The notes beneath the pieces were generated by a model. That model ran no database searches and was not told the DNA's origin. It worked only from the letters and a program-made list of their open reading frames with translations. Position numbers and translations under genes: made by a program. This document shows, in pieces, positions 32,398-42,945 of a stretch of 64,000 nucleotides of DNA. The DNA comes from Myrica gale (taxonomy: Eukaryota; Streptophyta; Magnoliopsida; Fagales; Myricaceae), in NCBI GenBank assembly GCA_963930655.1, contig OZ005603.1, positions 13,787,001-13,851,000 on the forward strand. Direction: 5' to 3'. Positions within the stretch are counted from its first letter, which is position 1; each line of letters begins with the position of its first letter.

Positions 32398-35300
32398 CTA
32401 CATCATTCCTCTATCATACGCATTAACCTCGCCTCCATCAACAACAATAGTTTCTCCTATATCCAATGCAACATTCCCAGGGTTGGGAATTGCTCTCCCC
32501 CTTCCTCTCCCTTGGCCCCTTCGCTGGGCTCTTCCACGAACCTGGAAAAAAAGAAAGCAAGAAGTCACTACAAAAATAATATGATCCAACATTTATGTAA
32601 CCCAAATTAATAGTTAAACACTGATTTTCCAACACAAATAAAGCAAAAGTCACTAAAAAAATGTCTCTCACCATAGGCACCCCCGAATGGCCACCTTCTG
32701 CCTCCCCACTTGGTTTGGTCTTCTTTGTTTTTTTCGGCCACATCTTTTTGTTAGGATTTTCAGGTTGAGGGCAAGATCTAGCATTATGACCTTCACTGAA
32801 GAAGTTTCCACATCACACTACGTACCCTCGTCAACTAACTTTGTAGGGGTGATCAGGCTCATCATATTCTCTCTTCCTAACTTTCTTTGGCCTTCCAGGT
32901 TGGATCCTTATGAAGAGGCAATATTACGTCACTCGACCCCTCGGGCCATGCCTCAGGCCCTGGCATAGCATGAATCTCATGCTCATATGACTTCAAATAC
33001 TTGGTGAGCTTGTACCACTCAGATACATACTCCTTGGGCTTTTGCTTGTTTAGATAAATCGCGACACAAGCGTGGATACAAAGGATTCTACATAGCTACC
33101 ACTTACCGCACGAGCACGTGTGGTCATTAAGATTCACAACCCTTCTTGGAGCATCCAGCTAATCTGCTTCGAACTCCAAACAATTCTGCCATTGACGAAC
33201 ACATACCATTCTCTAACTTCTTAAAGATCTTTGGGCAGAGGGCATTAGGACCTTGCTGAAGTGCAGCCTCAGCACCAGTCCTTTTCTTATGGAACCACAC
33301 TTGCAATTGACGGTGAATCATCTCAAGCATCGTTATAATTGTCTTGTCACGAGCATCTTTGATCCAAGTGTTGAATGTTTCGGTGAGGTTGTTAAAAAGC
33401 ATATCACTCTTGCAGCCTACGCCAAAAGCATGACGCGACCAACTTGAGGTCCCAAGCTCCAATAGTTTACAATGCGCACCAGTATAGGAAACCTCGATCC
33501 GGATCATGGCGAATTTGAAGGCATCCATGTTTGTTGTACATGTTGCCACCCACAATGCATCTTTAAAGGCTTTGCCTTTGAGTCCTTCACCCTTCAAATT
33601 AGCGTGCAGATGACACAGACAACATCTATGCTCCACATCCATCAACTCATGGTCAAATGTGAGGCCCAAACCCTAAAAATAACACATCAACAAATTATAT
33701 ACTAACAAAACCTTAAAGGGGAAATGAAATGGGGACATGAGCGTACCTTTTTTCTATCACTCATAAAATACATCCACGATCCTGAACCGGCCCAATGTTT
33801 TTTAAAAAAATTGCATAAACCAGCTCCATGAATCCCAGGTCTGCCTCCACCATGGCATATGCAATGGGGAACATGTCATCATTCCCGTCTTTGCCGATTG
33901 CACATAGTAATTGCCCTCCAAATTTGCCCTTCAAATGACACTTGTCAATTGAAATGATCGGTCTACAGTGCTTCAACCCTTCCTTGCATGGAAAAAGGCA
34001 TACATAGAGCCTTATGAAGTGGTCACCAGACTAGCAAAGGACCACAATGCTTCCAGGATTTCACTTCTCCAGAGCGAGACCATATTGTCCCGTGAACTTG
34101 AACTGCTCAGCTTAGTTTCCATGAACCTTAGACAGAGTCATCCTCTTGGCTTGATAGCGGTGATGTATAGGCACCTTAATGTTATAGTCACGATGGATCT
34201 GGCTCTGTAATGCGGGCTAATTAGGGTGGTCCCTACAATTTTCCATGTACTCCCTAGCCAAAAACTGAGCGTCACACTTCTTAGTCTCGTAGTGTGCACT
34301 ACACGTGTGCTCTGCAACAAAATGCTTAATCATAAACTCGTCAGATTCCCTCATCCTCGATGCGAAAATATAGAACGTGCATTCCTCCATGCAATGGGCT
34401 TGCACTCTAAAGCTTATCATTATGAAGATATTCAAAATCAAACTTTTTCTGCATTGAATATCGTCTCAACACCTTCCCGAACACCTTTGCATTAGGAAAA
34501 ACCAAACCCTTCTCCAACACCACCTCGCCAAGCATATCAGTTTCTTCGTTGAACTTAGGAAGCATCCTGCTTGGTGGAGCCTCATCACAGTCAGATCCCT
34601 TGCTGCTTCGAATCTCAACATCACTATATAAATCAAATTTATCAATGTCAGTCCTACTGAAGGCACTTAATTCAGACACATCACCCAACCCCTCGTCAAA
34701 CACATAGTCTGGATCGGACTCACTATCATCAACCGATCTAGATAGTCGACCCCATCCTGTACTTGTAGTACCCTTATCCATGTGATCTTCACATGCCTCA
34801 GGTTCGGGTTACCCCACATCTACACTCAAATAAGGTTCGGGTTCCCCAACTACCTCTCCACCCAAAATAGGTTCTTCTTGAGCATCCTGCGATGAGAAAT
34901 AAGTAAGCGCAAGCGGTGGGTCCTCAGTCTCGATGAGCTCAGCCTCCTCAACTGCATGATCAACATATACATTAAGAATAGATCTCTTCTCGTTCAACGC
35001 TTTATTGATCAAGTCAATCACTTCCTTATCCTTCTTTAGCGGCCTAACGGCAAACGATCCCTTATCATCGAATGTGTACCATAAGTCCTCGGCTATAAAT
35101 AACCAAGACCTATTACTGTATGTCCAATTTCGATCGAGGATATGAAATCCGGATCCAACCCCACTTCATCAACCTTCCCTTATACATATAGGGTGTGTTT
35201 GTGTTGTAAAATTTTAATGTTGTTAAAATTTTAGGTATTGAGTTTAGTGAAAAAGTGAAGAGAGAGATAATTTTTTATATTTTTTGTAGTGAATAGTAGT

Positions 35301-35450
35301 GATTTGATGGGGGAGAGAGAGATTATATTGTAATTTTTTATTGTGTTAAAATTTTAGAGTGTGTAAAATTTTAGGACGCAAACACAGCCATAATTGGCCC
35401 CGACCGCCAAGGAATTGAACACCGTGGTAGATAATGATCCATAACAGTCC
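32398..35450 (-). pseudogene. MURA-type transposase of the MULE, broken
   Basis: Minus-strand blocks follow in family order. The N-terminal region holds KVDEVGLDPDFISSIEIGHT, then AEDLWYTFDDKG, an acidic region with ESDPDYVFDEG, and the MULE DNA-binding block NAKVFGKVLRRYSMQKKFDF with SRMRESDEFMIKHFVAEHTC. The catalytic part has PIISIDKCHLKGKFGGQLL (first catalytic Asp), then EHRCCLCHLHANLK and NNLTETFNTWIKDARDK (the Glu region). A SWIM finger (HTCSCGKW...CIHACVAIYL) and a basic C-terminal zinc-knuckle tail (MWPKKTKKTKPSGEAEGG) finish at TAA/TAG near 32398. At least three stops, one frame change near 34410 and a MITE at 35191-35389 interrupt it. The catalytic region between the first Asp and EHRCC appears to contain an intron or lost sequence (33670-33760). 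Such transposases bind the terminal repeats and excise the element. Confidence 0.85.
35191..35389. mobile_element. MITE inside the MULE transposase gene
   Basis: 199 bp, ends GGGTGTGTTTGTG / CAAACACAGCC, with ATA on both sides (35188-35190, 35390-35392). Repeats GTTAAAATTTTAG internally. It is of the same group as 23041 and 47797 and inserted after the MULE. Confidence 0.8.
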
Positions 35451-36472
35451 TACAAAAGCACATAGATAAATAAGAACCAATAAACATACGCCCATACCAA
35501 CTAAATAATATCGATAAAAATACTAAGCACCTAGCATGCATACCCTAAATCGGTAAACATAACTAGACACATTCTTATGAATTTGGAAAGCTATAAACAT
35601 ATACGTGCATTGGCAAGTAGCACCGTCACCATTTTAACTATAAGAAATAAAGAATATTCAAACCAACCTAAGCACCTAATACAATATGCAATCCAAACCT
35701 AAGCACCTACATACAAAAGCACAATCCAAACCTAAGGACCTGAATGCATCAACTACCAGTCAATCCAAACTTAAGGACCAAATAGAGTATTTCAAAAATC
35801 ATGTGCATTCAACAGCGTATCTGCACTAAAAGACACCGAAAGTGTAGGACCACCACTTGTGTTTTGTAATACCAATACCCAATATCCTGACAGCATAATC
35901 AATTGAATAGAACTTCGTGGTCCTACCTCCCAACATATTGGCAAGGGTTCCCACTTTCAAGAGGATGTGTCTTTTTCAAAAGTGAGTAAAGAGAATGTCC
36001 ACCTCCAGCCACCAAACTGCACAAATAGGTATAAACAAATAGCTGAGCTTCAACGTCAACAAATAAAATCAAAATATATCCATAGGCTTCGACATGAGCG
36101 AGCTAGAAAAACTTATTACCTTCGCACCGTATGCTTTCGACGAGCAACTTAGCTAGTAAAGCAACTAAGAATGAACGTTTTGACTATCTTCTTCCACGAT
36201 TCGCACACACCGAAAAGCTGGGGCAAATGGTCTTCTGATTTAGGGTGCAAAGGGTTGTCAACACTTGCAAAATTTTTAAATGGTCTCGACTAAAAGCTCT
36301 CCTTTGTTTTTGTCAGCAGTAAGTCAAAACGGTGCGCTTTACATTGACTACTTACAAAACACACGTTTATGTCCATTTCGTTTCTATTAGTTATTTTTTT
36401 TATAAGCTCGTTTCTGTTAGTCATTTTGTTGCAAGTTGTTTTGTTGCAATTCAAATGAAGATATCCAAATGT
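35393..36472. other. MULE 5' interior between transposase and right repeat
   Basis: Probably leader and intron sequence of the transposase transcript. 35690-35790 repeats CAATCCAAACCTAAGCACCT-type words. No separate gene was seen. Confidence 0.45.
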
Positions 36473-36702
36473 GTCATTTTATAACTCTCTTCTTGATTGG
36501 GATTCCCTGATGTGGATTAATGATGTTGACGTGGAGAACGTGTTGACGTTGAGCTTTATTCGGTTAGAAATTCAACGAAGGGTTGACGAATGGAGTAAAA
36601 AGTCACAACTATATGTTCTCAGTGACCAAAAAGTAAAAAATTAAGTTCAGTGACCATTTTGTCAACGGTACTAAAACCTAGTGACCAAATTACCAATTTT
36701 CC
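36473..36702 (-). repeat. Right terminal inverted repeat of the MULE, with inward TATA
   Basis: Complement of the left repeat. TATAAAA on the minus strand (36477-36483) faces the transposase gene. Confidence 0.85.
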
Positions 36703-36958
36703 TTAATTTTAAAGCTAATATTATATAGCAAATGTATGCCCTCTTACAAAATTCTCTGAAATCACTCCAAATTTCTATCATGCAACTTCTTTGGCCTTGT
36801 TTTGGATCGGGTTTGAACTCAGGTTTAAGACTTAAGTCTCGCTTTAAATTCCTCACGTTTGGATGTGTTAGGATTAAAAGCAGATTTCTGCAAAAATCAA
36901 AGATCTGTCAATGTCTCTCCTGCTTTGTGTGCCTAGAAGTCCAATGTTGAATTAAAAA

Positions 36959-38156
36959 GGGATAAATAAAAAATTAGTCACTGTGTTATATGCGAAAATC
37001 GATTTAGTCTCCGTGATACTAAAAGCTTAAATTTGGTCCTTATGATCCTGCCTTTGTTTGTCGTTAGTCCCTCATCCTCATTCCGTTGGCTCATTTGACG
37101 GAACTGACTCCACATCAGCCCTCACTGCCCTGTCAACGCTCTAGCAAAGCTCAAAACCACTAATCCTCTTTGATACGTTAGATACAAATTTCCCTCATCC
37201 CCAATTCGACTGTCTCTCGCATCGTATATCTTTAAACTAGAAATCTTATCCCTTAAATCATTGTCAACCCTAACCCTAATCTTCATTATCATTGACCCCT
37301 GAGGTGGGGAAGAGGAGCTACTTGTATTCTTCTCTGATAAGTCAACCACTAGCTTTGAGGGCGTGGAGGTGGAGCTGCTTGTATCTCTGACCATCATACT
37401 TTTGAAACTAGCAACCATCGACATCTTCAAGTTCACTGCGAAACAAACAAAAGAGAAACTCAACATGTTTTATATGCAAATGTGGGCTACATGGAAAAAC
37501 TTTTAGGGGGCATAGATGATCAAATAGCTAAAATTGCCACAATACTTTGGTACAGAGCAATTATTTCTAATTTTTCAAGTATCTCTCTGTCTCTGTTTGT
37601 GCGTGCGAGTATTCGGTATGTTGAACATAGAGAACAGAAGGTAGGAGGACGTACAAATTGGTAGAGGAACCAAATGAGGCGTAAACACGGTATAATAGCT
37701 TAATGCAATGAACAAGTAGCCAGAAACCCTATGCACACCTTTGGTCTATGAGCAGCACAAAATTTTTAACAAAGGGAGTGCAGCTTCTCATGGCATGCAA
37801 TAAGTTGAAAATGGAACAAGTTCAAGGAGGAAACAAAAAATTTCATGGTTGAAGATGAGAAGAGGGACTACCAGAGTGCGGAGAAATTTATTCGTCACGC
37901 ATGAGGGAATGCAAAATTATTTCAAACCTAATGGGTCATGGTTGAAGAGATCAAGAGTTTTGAGTTGAGCTGGAGCGATAACAGGGTAGCGATGGCTGAT
38001 GTATAGTTAGTTCTGTCAAATGGGCTAACGAAATGGGGGAGGAGGGACTAACGACAAATGAAAGTGGGATCATAGGGACAAAATTTATGTTTTTAGTATC
38101 ACGATGACTAAATCGATTTTTGCTTATAGCACAGAGACCAATTTTGTATTTATCCC
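36959..38156. mobile_element. Non-autonomous MULE, 1.2 kb, perfect 9-bp target duplication
   Basis: Direct repeats AATTAAAAA (36950-36958 and 38157-38165) flank the ends exactly. Terminal inverted repeats of about 170 bp start GGGATAAATAMAAAATTRGT on each side and continue through ATCGATTTAGTC and GTCGTTAGTCCCTC. The interior holds a minus-strand open frame of 114 codons (37466-37122) with a Ser-rich stretch and IRVRVDNDLRDKISSLKIYD. It is not a transposase, and I do not recognise it. The frame reaches into the repeat, so it may be chance or captured host sequence (Pack-MULE). The terminal repeats differ from those of the 28512 MULE, so it is another family. Confidence 0.9.
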
Positions 38157-38232
38157 AATTAAAAAAGTAAAAAAAATTCTTGTTTTTTATTTCTCCAACT
38201 GACACTACACTCACCGTCTTATTGACACAGCA

Positions 38233-41200
38233 TGTGAGACCCTACACTTTTAAGTGATGTCCAATTAAAGTTGCTTTTGGGCCCTAGAATGGGGTCCACC
38301 TAGAGTTGCTTTTTATAGAATGTGGTCCAATGTCTGATTGACGCATTTATGCAAAATGTTGCAAACAAAAGAAAGTAATTATTAGGGTCTTACATCACCC
38401 AATCCCAAGAATCACAAACCCGGTGCAAAGCCTCAGGAGACCTCTCTTAATCTCAAGTTCAATCCCTATGAGACCCCATATTTCCTTTTTGTCATTTTCC
38501 TATGTATTCGTTTTGATTTAACTCAAGGAGCTACATTTTTGGCCAATGTATGACCTAAGTTTAATGTTTATGGTACATTAATTTTCTTATGAAATTTCAT
38601 TTAAGATTTCCCTCTAGATACTTTCTTTATCATTGTGAAAGCTTATTAGTACAAGTCTATTATTATTTTCCTATGAGCCAAATTTATTCAAAGAATATTT
38701 CTTTAATGAATTTATTTTTCCATTGCTTATAATTATACTCCATAATTCATGAGGTTAGATATATGAAGAGAAATTTTATTTCTCATTGCCAAAAATCTCT
38801 AAGTAGAACATCATGGTATATAAGTCTATAGTTATGAAATCATGTTGAGCTAATATATTATCTTGTATTCTTAATTAGGTAATCTTAATCACCATTGGGT
38901 AGTTTTAATGATCATTAGAGGAAATTAAGTGATAAGTTAGAAGGTTTATTAGATAGCTTGATAAAGAATTTAAAAGATAAGTTAGTGTGCTTATCATAGT
39001 GATAAGCTAGTGAGTTATTAGGGAGATAAGCTTTTGTGATTATCAAAGAGATAGGTTAAAGTGTTTATCATTGAGATAAGTTATTGTGTTGATATAGATA
39101 AGTTGATGTGCTTGTTGGTGATAAGTTAGAGTGCACATATTAGTGATAAGCCAATGTACTTATGTGATAAGTGAAATGAAAAAAAAAGAGAAGGTGAATT
39201 GCAAGAGTGTTTTACGTGAAAGGCAAGAAGAGAGAATTCTAGAGACTTAGGAGATTCACGTGAGTAGCTAAGGGTGAGACAAGGAATTGAATGCGATTAA
39301 AGAGATAGGACAAAACAATGACAAACCGGCCTTATCACCCAATGGGGATAGGCGATACAAACTATGAAATCCATCCCCTTTCACGTGTTGCCTTACCTCA
39401 TTTCAAACTTCTTTCTTTTCACTTCTTCTCTCCATCCATTTCGCACAACTCTTTCAGCTCATTCTCTCTTGGTCGAGAACCCCACCTCTCCACTTCTCCA
39501 TTTCTCCAAGCTTTTCCCTTGCTTTCCTTTCTCTTGTGACCGAATATCTCCTTTGCTCAGCTCACTTTTCCCTTTGACAGAAACTCACCATTTCAGTTTG
39601 CCCTTGTTCTCTTGGCCGAACCACTACATCTCCAAGCTTTGCCTTGTTTTCTTCAAGCTTTTTCCAGCAGCTGTTCTTCTCCTTTTTCCTCACCTCCAGC
39701 TTCCATCTCAACACCCATAAACACTTATCTCAGTCCTTGAAACCATCATAGTGGAAGGAACCGAAAGCTTAAGAGTAGTAAAGTTCCTGGTGAAAGCCGA
39801 GTGCTATAGTTGGAGGTAGAGGTAGATTTTGTTTTGCATGTGCTGTTTTAACTGTTTTCCTCCATAGTTTCTGATTTTAGATACTTTTATGCTAGGTGCT
39901 CTCTTCCCTAATCAGCTTGTGTCCAACACCAAGGTAAGGCCGAATATGGTTGAAGATGAAATTGTTGGTGGCCGAACCTTGCATGTTCTATTCTCTTTGA
40001 TTCGGCCAAAATATCATGCTGTTATCTTGTAAATATGTTAGATCTGAATAGGTTGGGTCTGCTGGAGTTAATTTTGTGATGTGGTTGATGGAGGAAGGGA
40101 TTATTTGATGGTGGAATGTATTCTTGCTTGAGAACCTCATGCATGTTTGAGTTTGGTGTAGATCTGGACATTTGATGATGATTAGCACCTCCTAGGTTGT
40201 GAGTTTGGTTGCTGGAGGTTGTCATTATATGTTTGGATGACATGCACATAGGTTGTTGGTGGCCAAATGACTTAGAAGTGAAATCTAGGTTGATGGCCGA
40301 AAGATTGGAGTTAAAGAACCCTAGGTTTGATGCTATGTTTTGTTTTAATGTTGCATGCAATTGAAAAATCACTAAATAGATCAAGATTGAAGGTTCATTA
40401 ATGACATTATGAGTGTTAAGTTAAAATGGAAAGAAACCCTAGGTAAAACCGGATAGCAAGTGAGAAATTGATTGCAAGTACATATGTACCTAAGGCCGAA
40501 TATATGGATGTGCAAAGGAAGTTTTATGGTGTGATGTAAAACTTAAAAATCACATGCTTAGAAGGGTGCCTCGGGTTTGGATAGTAGATGGAGTATATAA
40601 TTATGGATTAGCCATGATTAGAGTTGGATAAGATGAAATGGCTAGTTAACAAAGAGTAGCCCTAATGTATGAGATTAAGAATATGTCAAGCTTGGATTTT
40701 GGCACCATATAGCTTGCTGTTTAGGAGACTTGATTAAGATATGAATATAATCGATTTCAAGCCATGTAATTAAGTTAATTAGGGCTTTGGTCAGCATCCT
40801 ATCTAAGGGATTAAGGTGAAGTGAAGTAGATCAGCAAGTCTATAGAGGACAAAAAAGGTTAAGTTAGTGGAATTAGATGGAGTTAGACCTTACGAGTTAC
40901 TGTTATGAACTTAGGATTATTTAATGTTATGATAATTACTTTTCTCAAGTGTTTTATGAAAGTTTCTAAAGTGAACCTTTGAAAATAAAATAGTATTTTC
41001 AGAAATGTACTTTTGGGAAAAACCGAACTAAAATTCAAGTATTTCTCTTTGTGTGTTTATGTGATTAATTTCTAAGCATCTAAGTGTGATAATTGAATCA
41101 CTTGTAGGTGAAGCACCGTCTCATAATCAAGAGAACCAAGGTAAGTGGAATGTAAGTGGAGTTACATTTTTGCAAAACTGGAATGATACGCTGCACAGTT

Positions 41201-42114
41201 TCATGAACAAGCATGACATTTCAAGTAAGCATGGCATGACACGAACATTGCATGTTTTTTTCTAAAGAGATTTTTATGCAATGACATATAAGAAGTTTTA
41301 TGATAAGCCAAGTCAAGTTAAGGGCTCTGGTCGGTACCGTACCATCAAAATGGACTCCCATACCGAAGGACGAATGCGAGAAGGTTGGGTGAATCCTAAG
41401 AGGTAGTGCAACCACACTGAAGGACAAATGTAAGAAGGTGTGGACCTCCAAGGGTCGTGTCTAGTCATCAGGCCTGGGGCAATTACAAGGGCTAGCTCGA
41501 CCAAATGAAATGTCCCCAAGGGTAAGGGAGACAGTTCCGATGGGAACGCACAACCCTGACTTCAGGGGTCAAATGGAGCGTAAGTAGCCCACAAGTTAAG
41601 AAGAAATTATTTTTCAAGGGCCATGAGCCAATTTCAAGAACAAGAACATGTTTTACGATCAAGAGCATATGCATAACCACGAGACATGCATGTGCATCAT
41701 GATTTACGAAATTCTCATGATATACAAGTTCAAGTTTCAAGATCATGTTTTTAAGTTATGTTTTTCCCTTACTGAGTCTTTTTGACTCAAGTTTTTTAAA
41801 ACTGTATCATTCCAGATGCTTCAGGTGAAGGAAGTCAGGAGGACTATCTGACTTAGAAGAAAGATGTTTATGTGTTTTGTTGTTGTGACCTGATCGATGT
41901 GATCTGTCACCTGTATATGTGTTATTCATGTATTGTGTAATCTAAGATACTATGTTAAATTGAGGACCTTATGAAGTTATGTTGTTATGAGTTGACCCGT
42001 CTCTCTCTTGGTCCTATGTTCTTCCGCTGTATGTTTAAGGATGTTCGCTGGAGCTTTCCTCGGGATTGCTCGCGGCTGTCACGGTCCCTGCAGGATGGCG
42101 TTCGGGGCGTGACA
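38233..42114 (+). mobile_element. Ty3 (gypsy) LTR, 3.9 kb, Tekay/Del-like
   Basis: Starts TGTGAGACCC and ends CGGGGCGTGACA. It is followed by GTTTAAGTGGTATCAGAG, a primer-binding site complementary to initiator methionine tRNA, so this is a 5' LTR in plus orientation. The great LTR length and these ends fit the Tekay/Del chromovirus group. No gag-pol region follows, so the copy is incomplete. A relative of the same family lies inverted at 62029-64000 and shares GAAGGTAAGTGGA, ACTGGAATGATAC and GGTCGGTACCGTACC. Confidence 0.8.
38926..39175 (+). repeat. GATAAGTTA-type tandem array within the LTR
   Basis: About eleven imperfect copies of a GATAAGTTAGTGTGCTTAT-like unit, spaced roughly 20-30 bp apart. 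Confidence 0.75.
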
Positions 42115-42624
42115 GTTTAAGTGGTATCAGAGGATTTGAGAGTAGAGCCATAAGACATAGGGAATGGATTAGAACCCTAAACCCTAAGATATGAGTTATA
42201 TGTTAAGAGACAAATACGTTAGACTTCTAAGTTGGGTTGTGATCTATACTAAATGATGACCTTGAAGTGCAGGATAAACAACTCTGGGGACTCGAGGACA
42301 AACAACTTTGGACAAAATACAACTCAACCCACTTGGGTTAGACACACACTTAATAGTTCAAATCTTTACTTGTACAACAAATTTACGTTTTAAATTGAAG
42401 GTTGGTCAGTTGGTCGGTTAGTATTTTCAGAATTTGCCTTAACGTTGAATTCAATTTTTGTAGATACTGATCTAAATAGGTCCGAGCCAGTGCATGTAAA
42501 TGGCTTTCCGAATCTCTGTTACCACAAAAAAAAATCACAATTCTTATATCCTTTACTAATTTTTCTTTTAGGCAGGTCCTTTAATAATTAACCAAAACTT
42601 ATGAGAAGTTTGCCAACAAACCAA
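42115..42624 (+). other. Leader remnant of the Ty3 element, then spacer before NDC1
   Basis: 42115-42140 holds the primer-binding site and the following sequence is leader-like. The junction back to host DNA is not visible to me; it lies before the MITE at 42625. No gene. Confidence 0.5.
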
Positions 42625-42820
42625 TGGCTATGTTTGGTTTGCTCTCGAAAAATTTTCAAATTGTTATTTTACAAATCATTTTATCATCAATGTCAATTTT
42701 TTTTATAAATTAAATAACTTTTTACCAACTAAATAATTTTTAACTTAATTTTTATAAATTCTAACACCTTTTAACCAACTTTTCACGTATTATTTTCAAA
42801 ACCAAAACAAAACATTGCCT
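42625..42820. mobile_element. MITE about 125 bp upstream of the NDC1 start
   Basis: Ends TGGCTATGTTTGG and CAAAACATTGCCT are imperfect inverted repeats. The interior is the inverted equivalent of the 26667 copy (CTAACACCTTTTAACCAAC). It lies where the promoter or 5' leader of NDC1 should be. Confidence 0.6.
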
Positions 42821-42945
42821 CAAAATCCGTCGTCGTTTCTCCCTCAAAACTTCTCCCAAAAATCAAAAGCATCAGACAGTACTGTAACTGTTTGTCTACG
42901 GGAAAACCCATAAACAAAAAATCAAAACCAGTAGAAGCAAGAAAC

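Larger units (their letters stand above)
28512..36702. mobile_element. Mutator-like element (MULE), 8.2 kb, two convergent genes, with nested insertions
   Basis: Long terminal inverted repeats lie at 28512-28697 and 36473-36702. Both read from outside in as AATTTGGTCAC, GACAAAATKGTCACTGA, a T-rich tract, TTACTTTTT, CTGAGAACATAT, AATAAAGCTCAACGT and CATTAATCCAC. Each contains an inward TATAAAA (28684-28690 on plus, 36477-36483 on minus). Outside are 9-bp AT-rich near-repeats (TTTAATTTA / TTAATTTTA, 7 of 9 matching). A MURA-type transposase gene runs leftward from the right end, and a GRF zinc-finger gene runs rightward from the left end. A solo LTR (31086-32328) and a MITE (35191-35389) sit inside; without them the element is about 6.7 kb. 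Both genes carry defects, so this copy is probably no longer autonomous. Confidence 0.9.

Noticed and set aside
33753-34210. Plus-strand frames within the transposase region
   Set aside because: They are antisense shadows of the MURA blocks, which match the MULE family on the minus strand.
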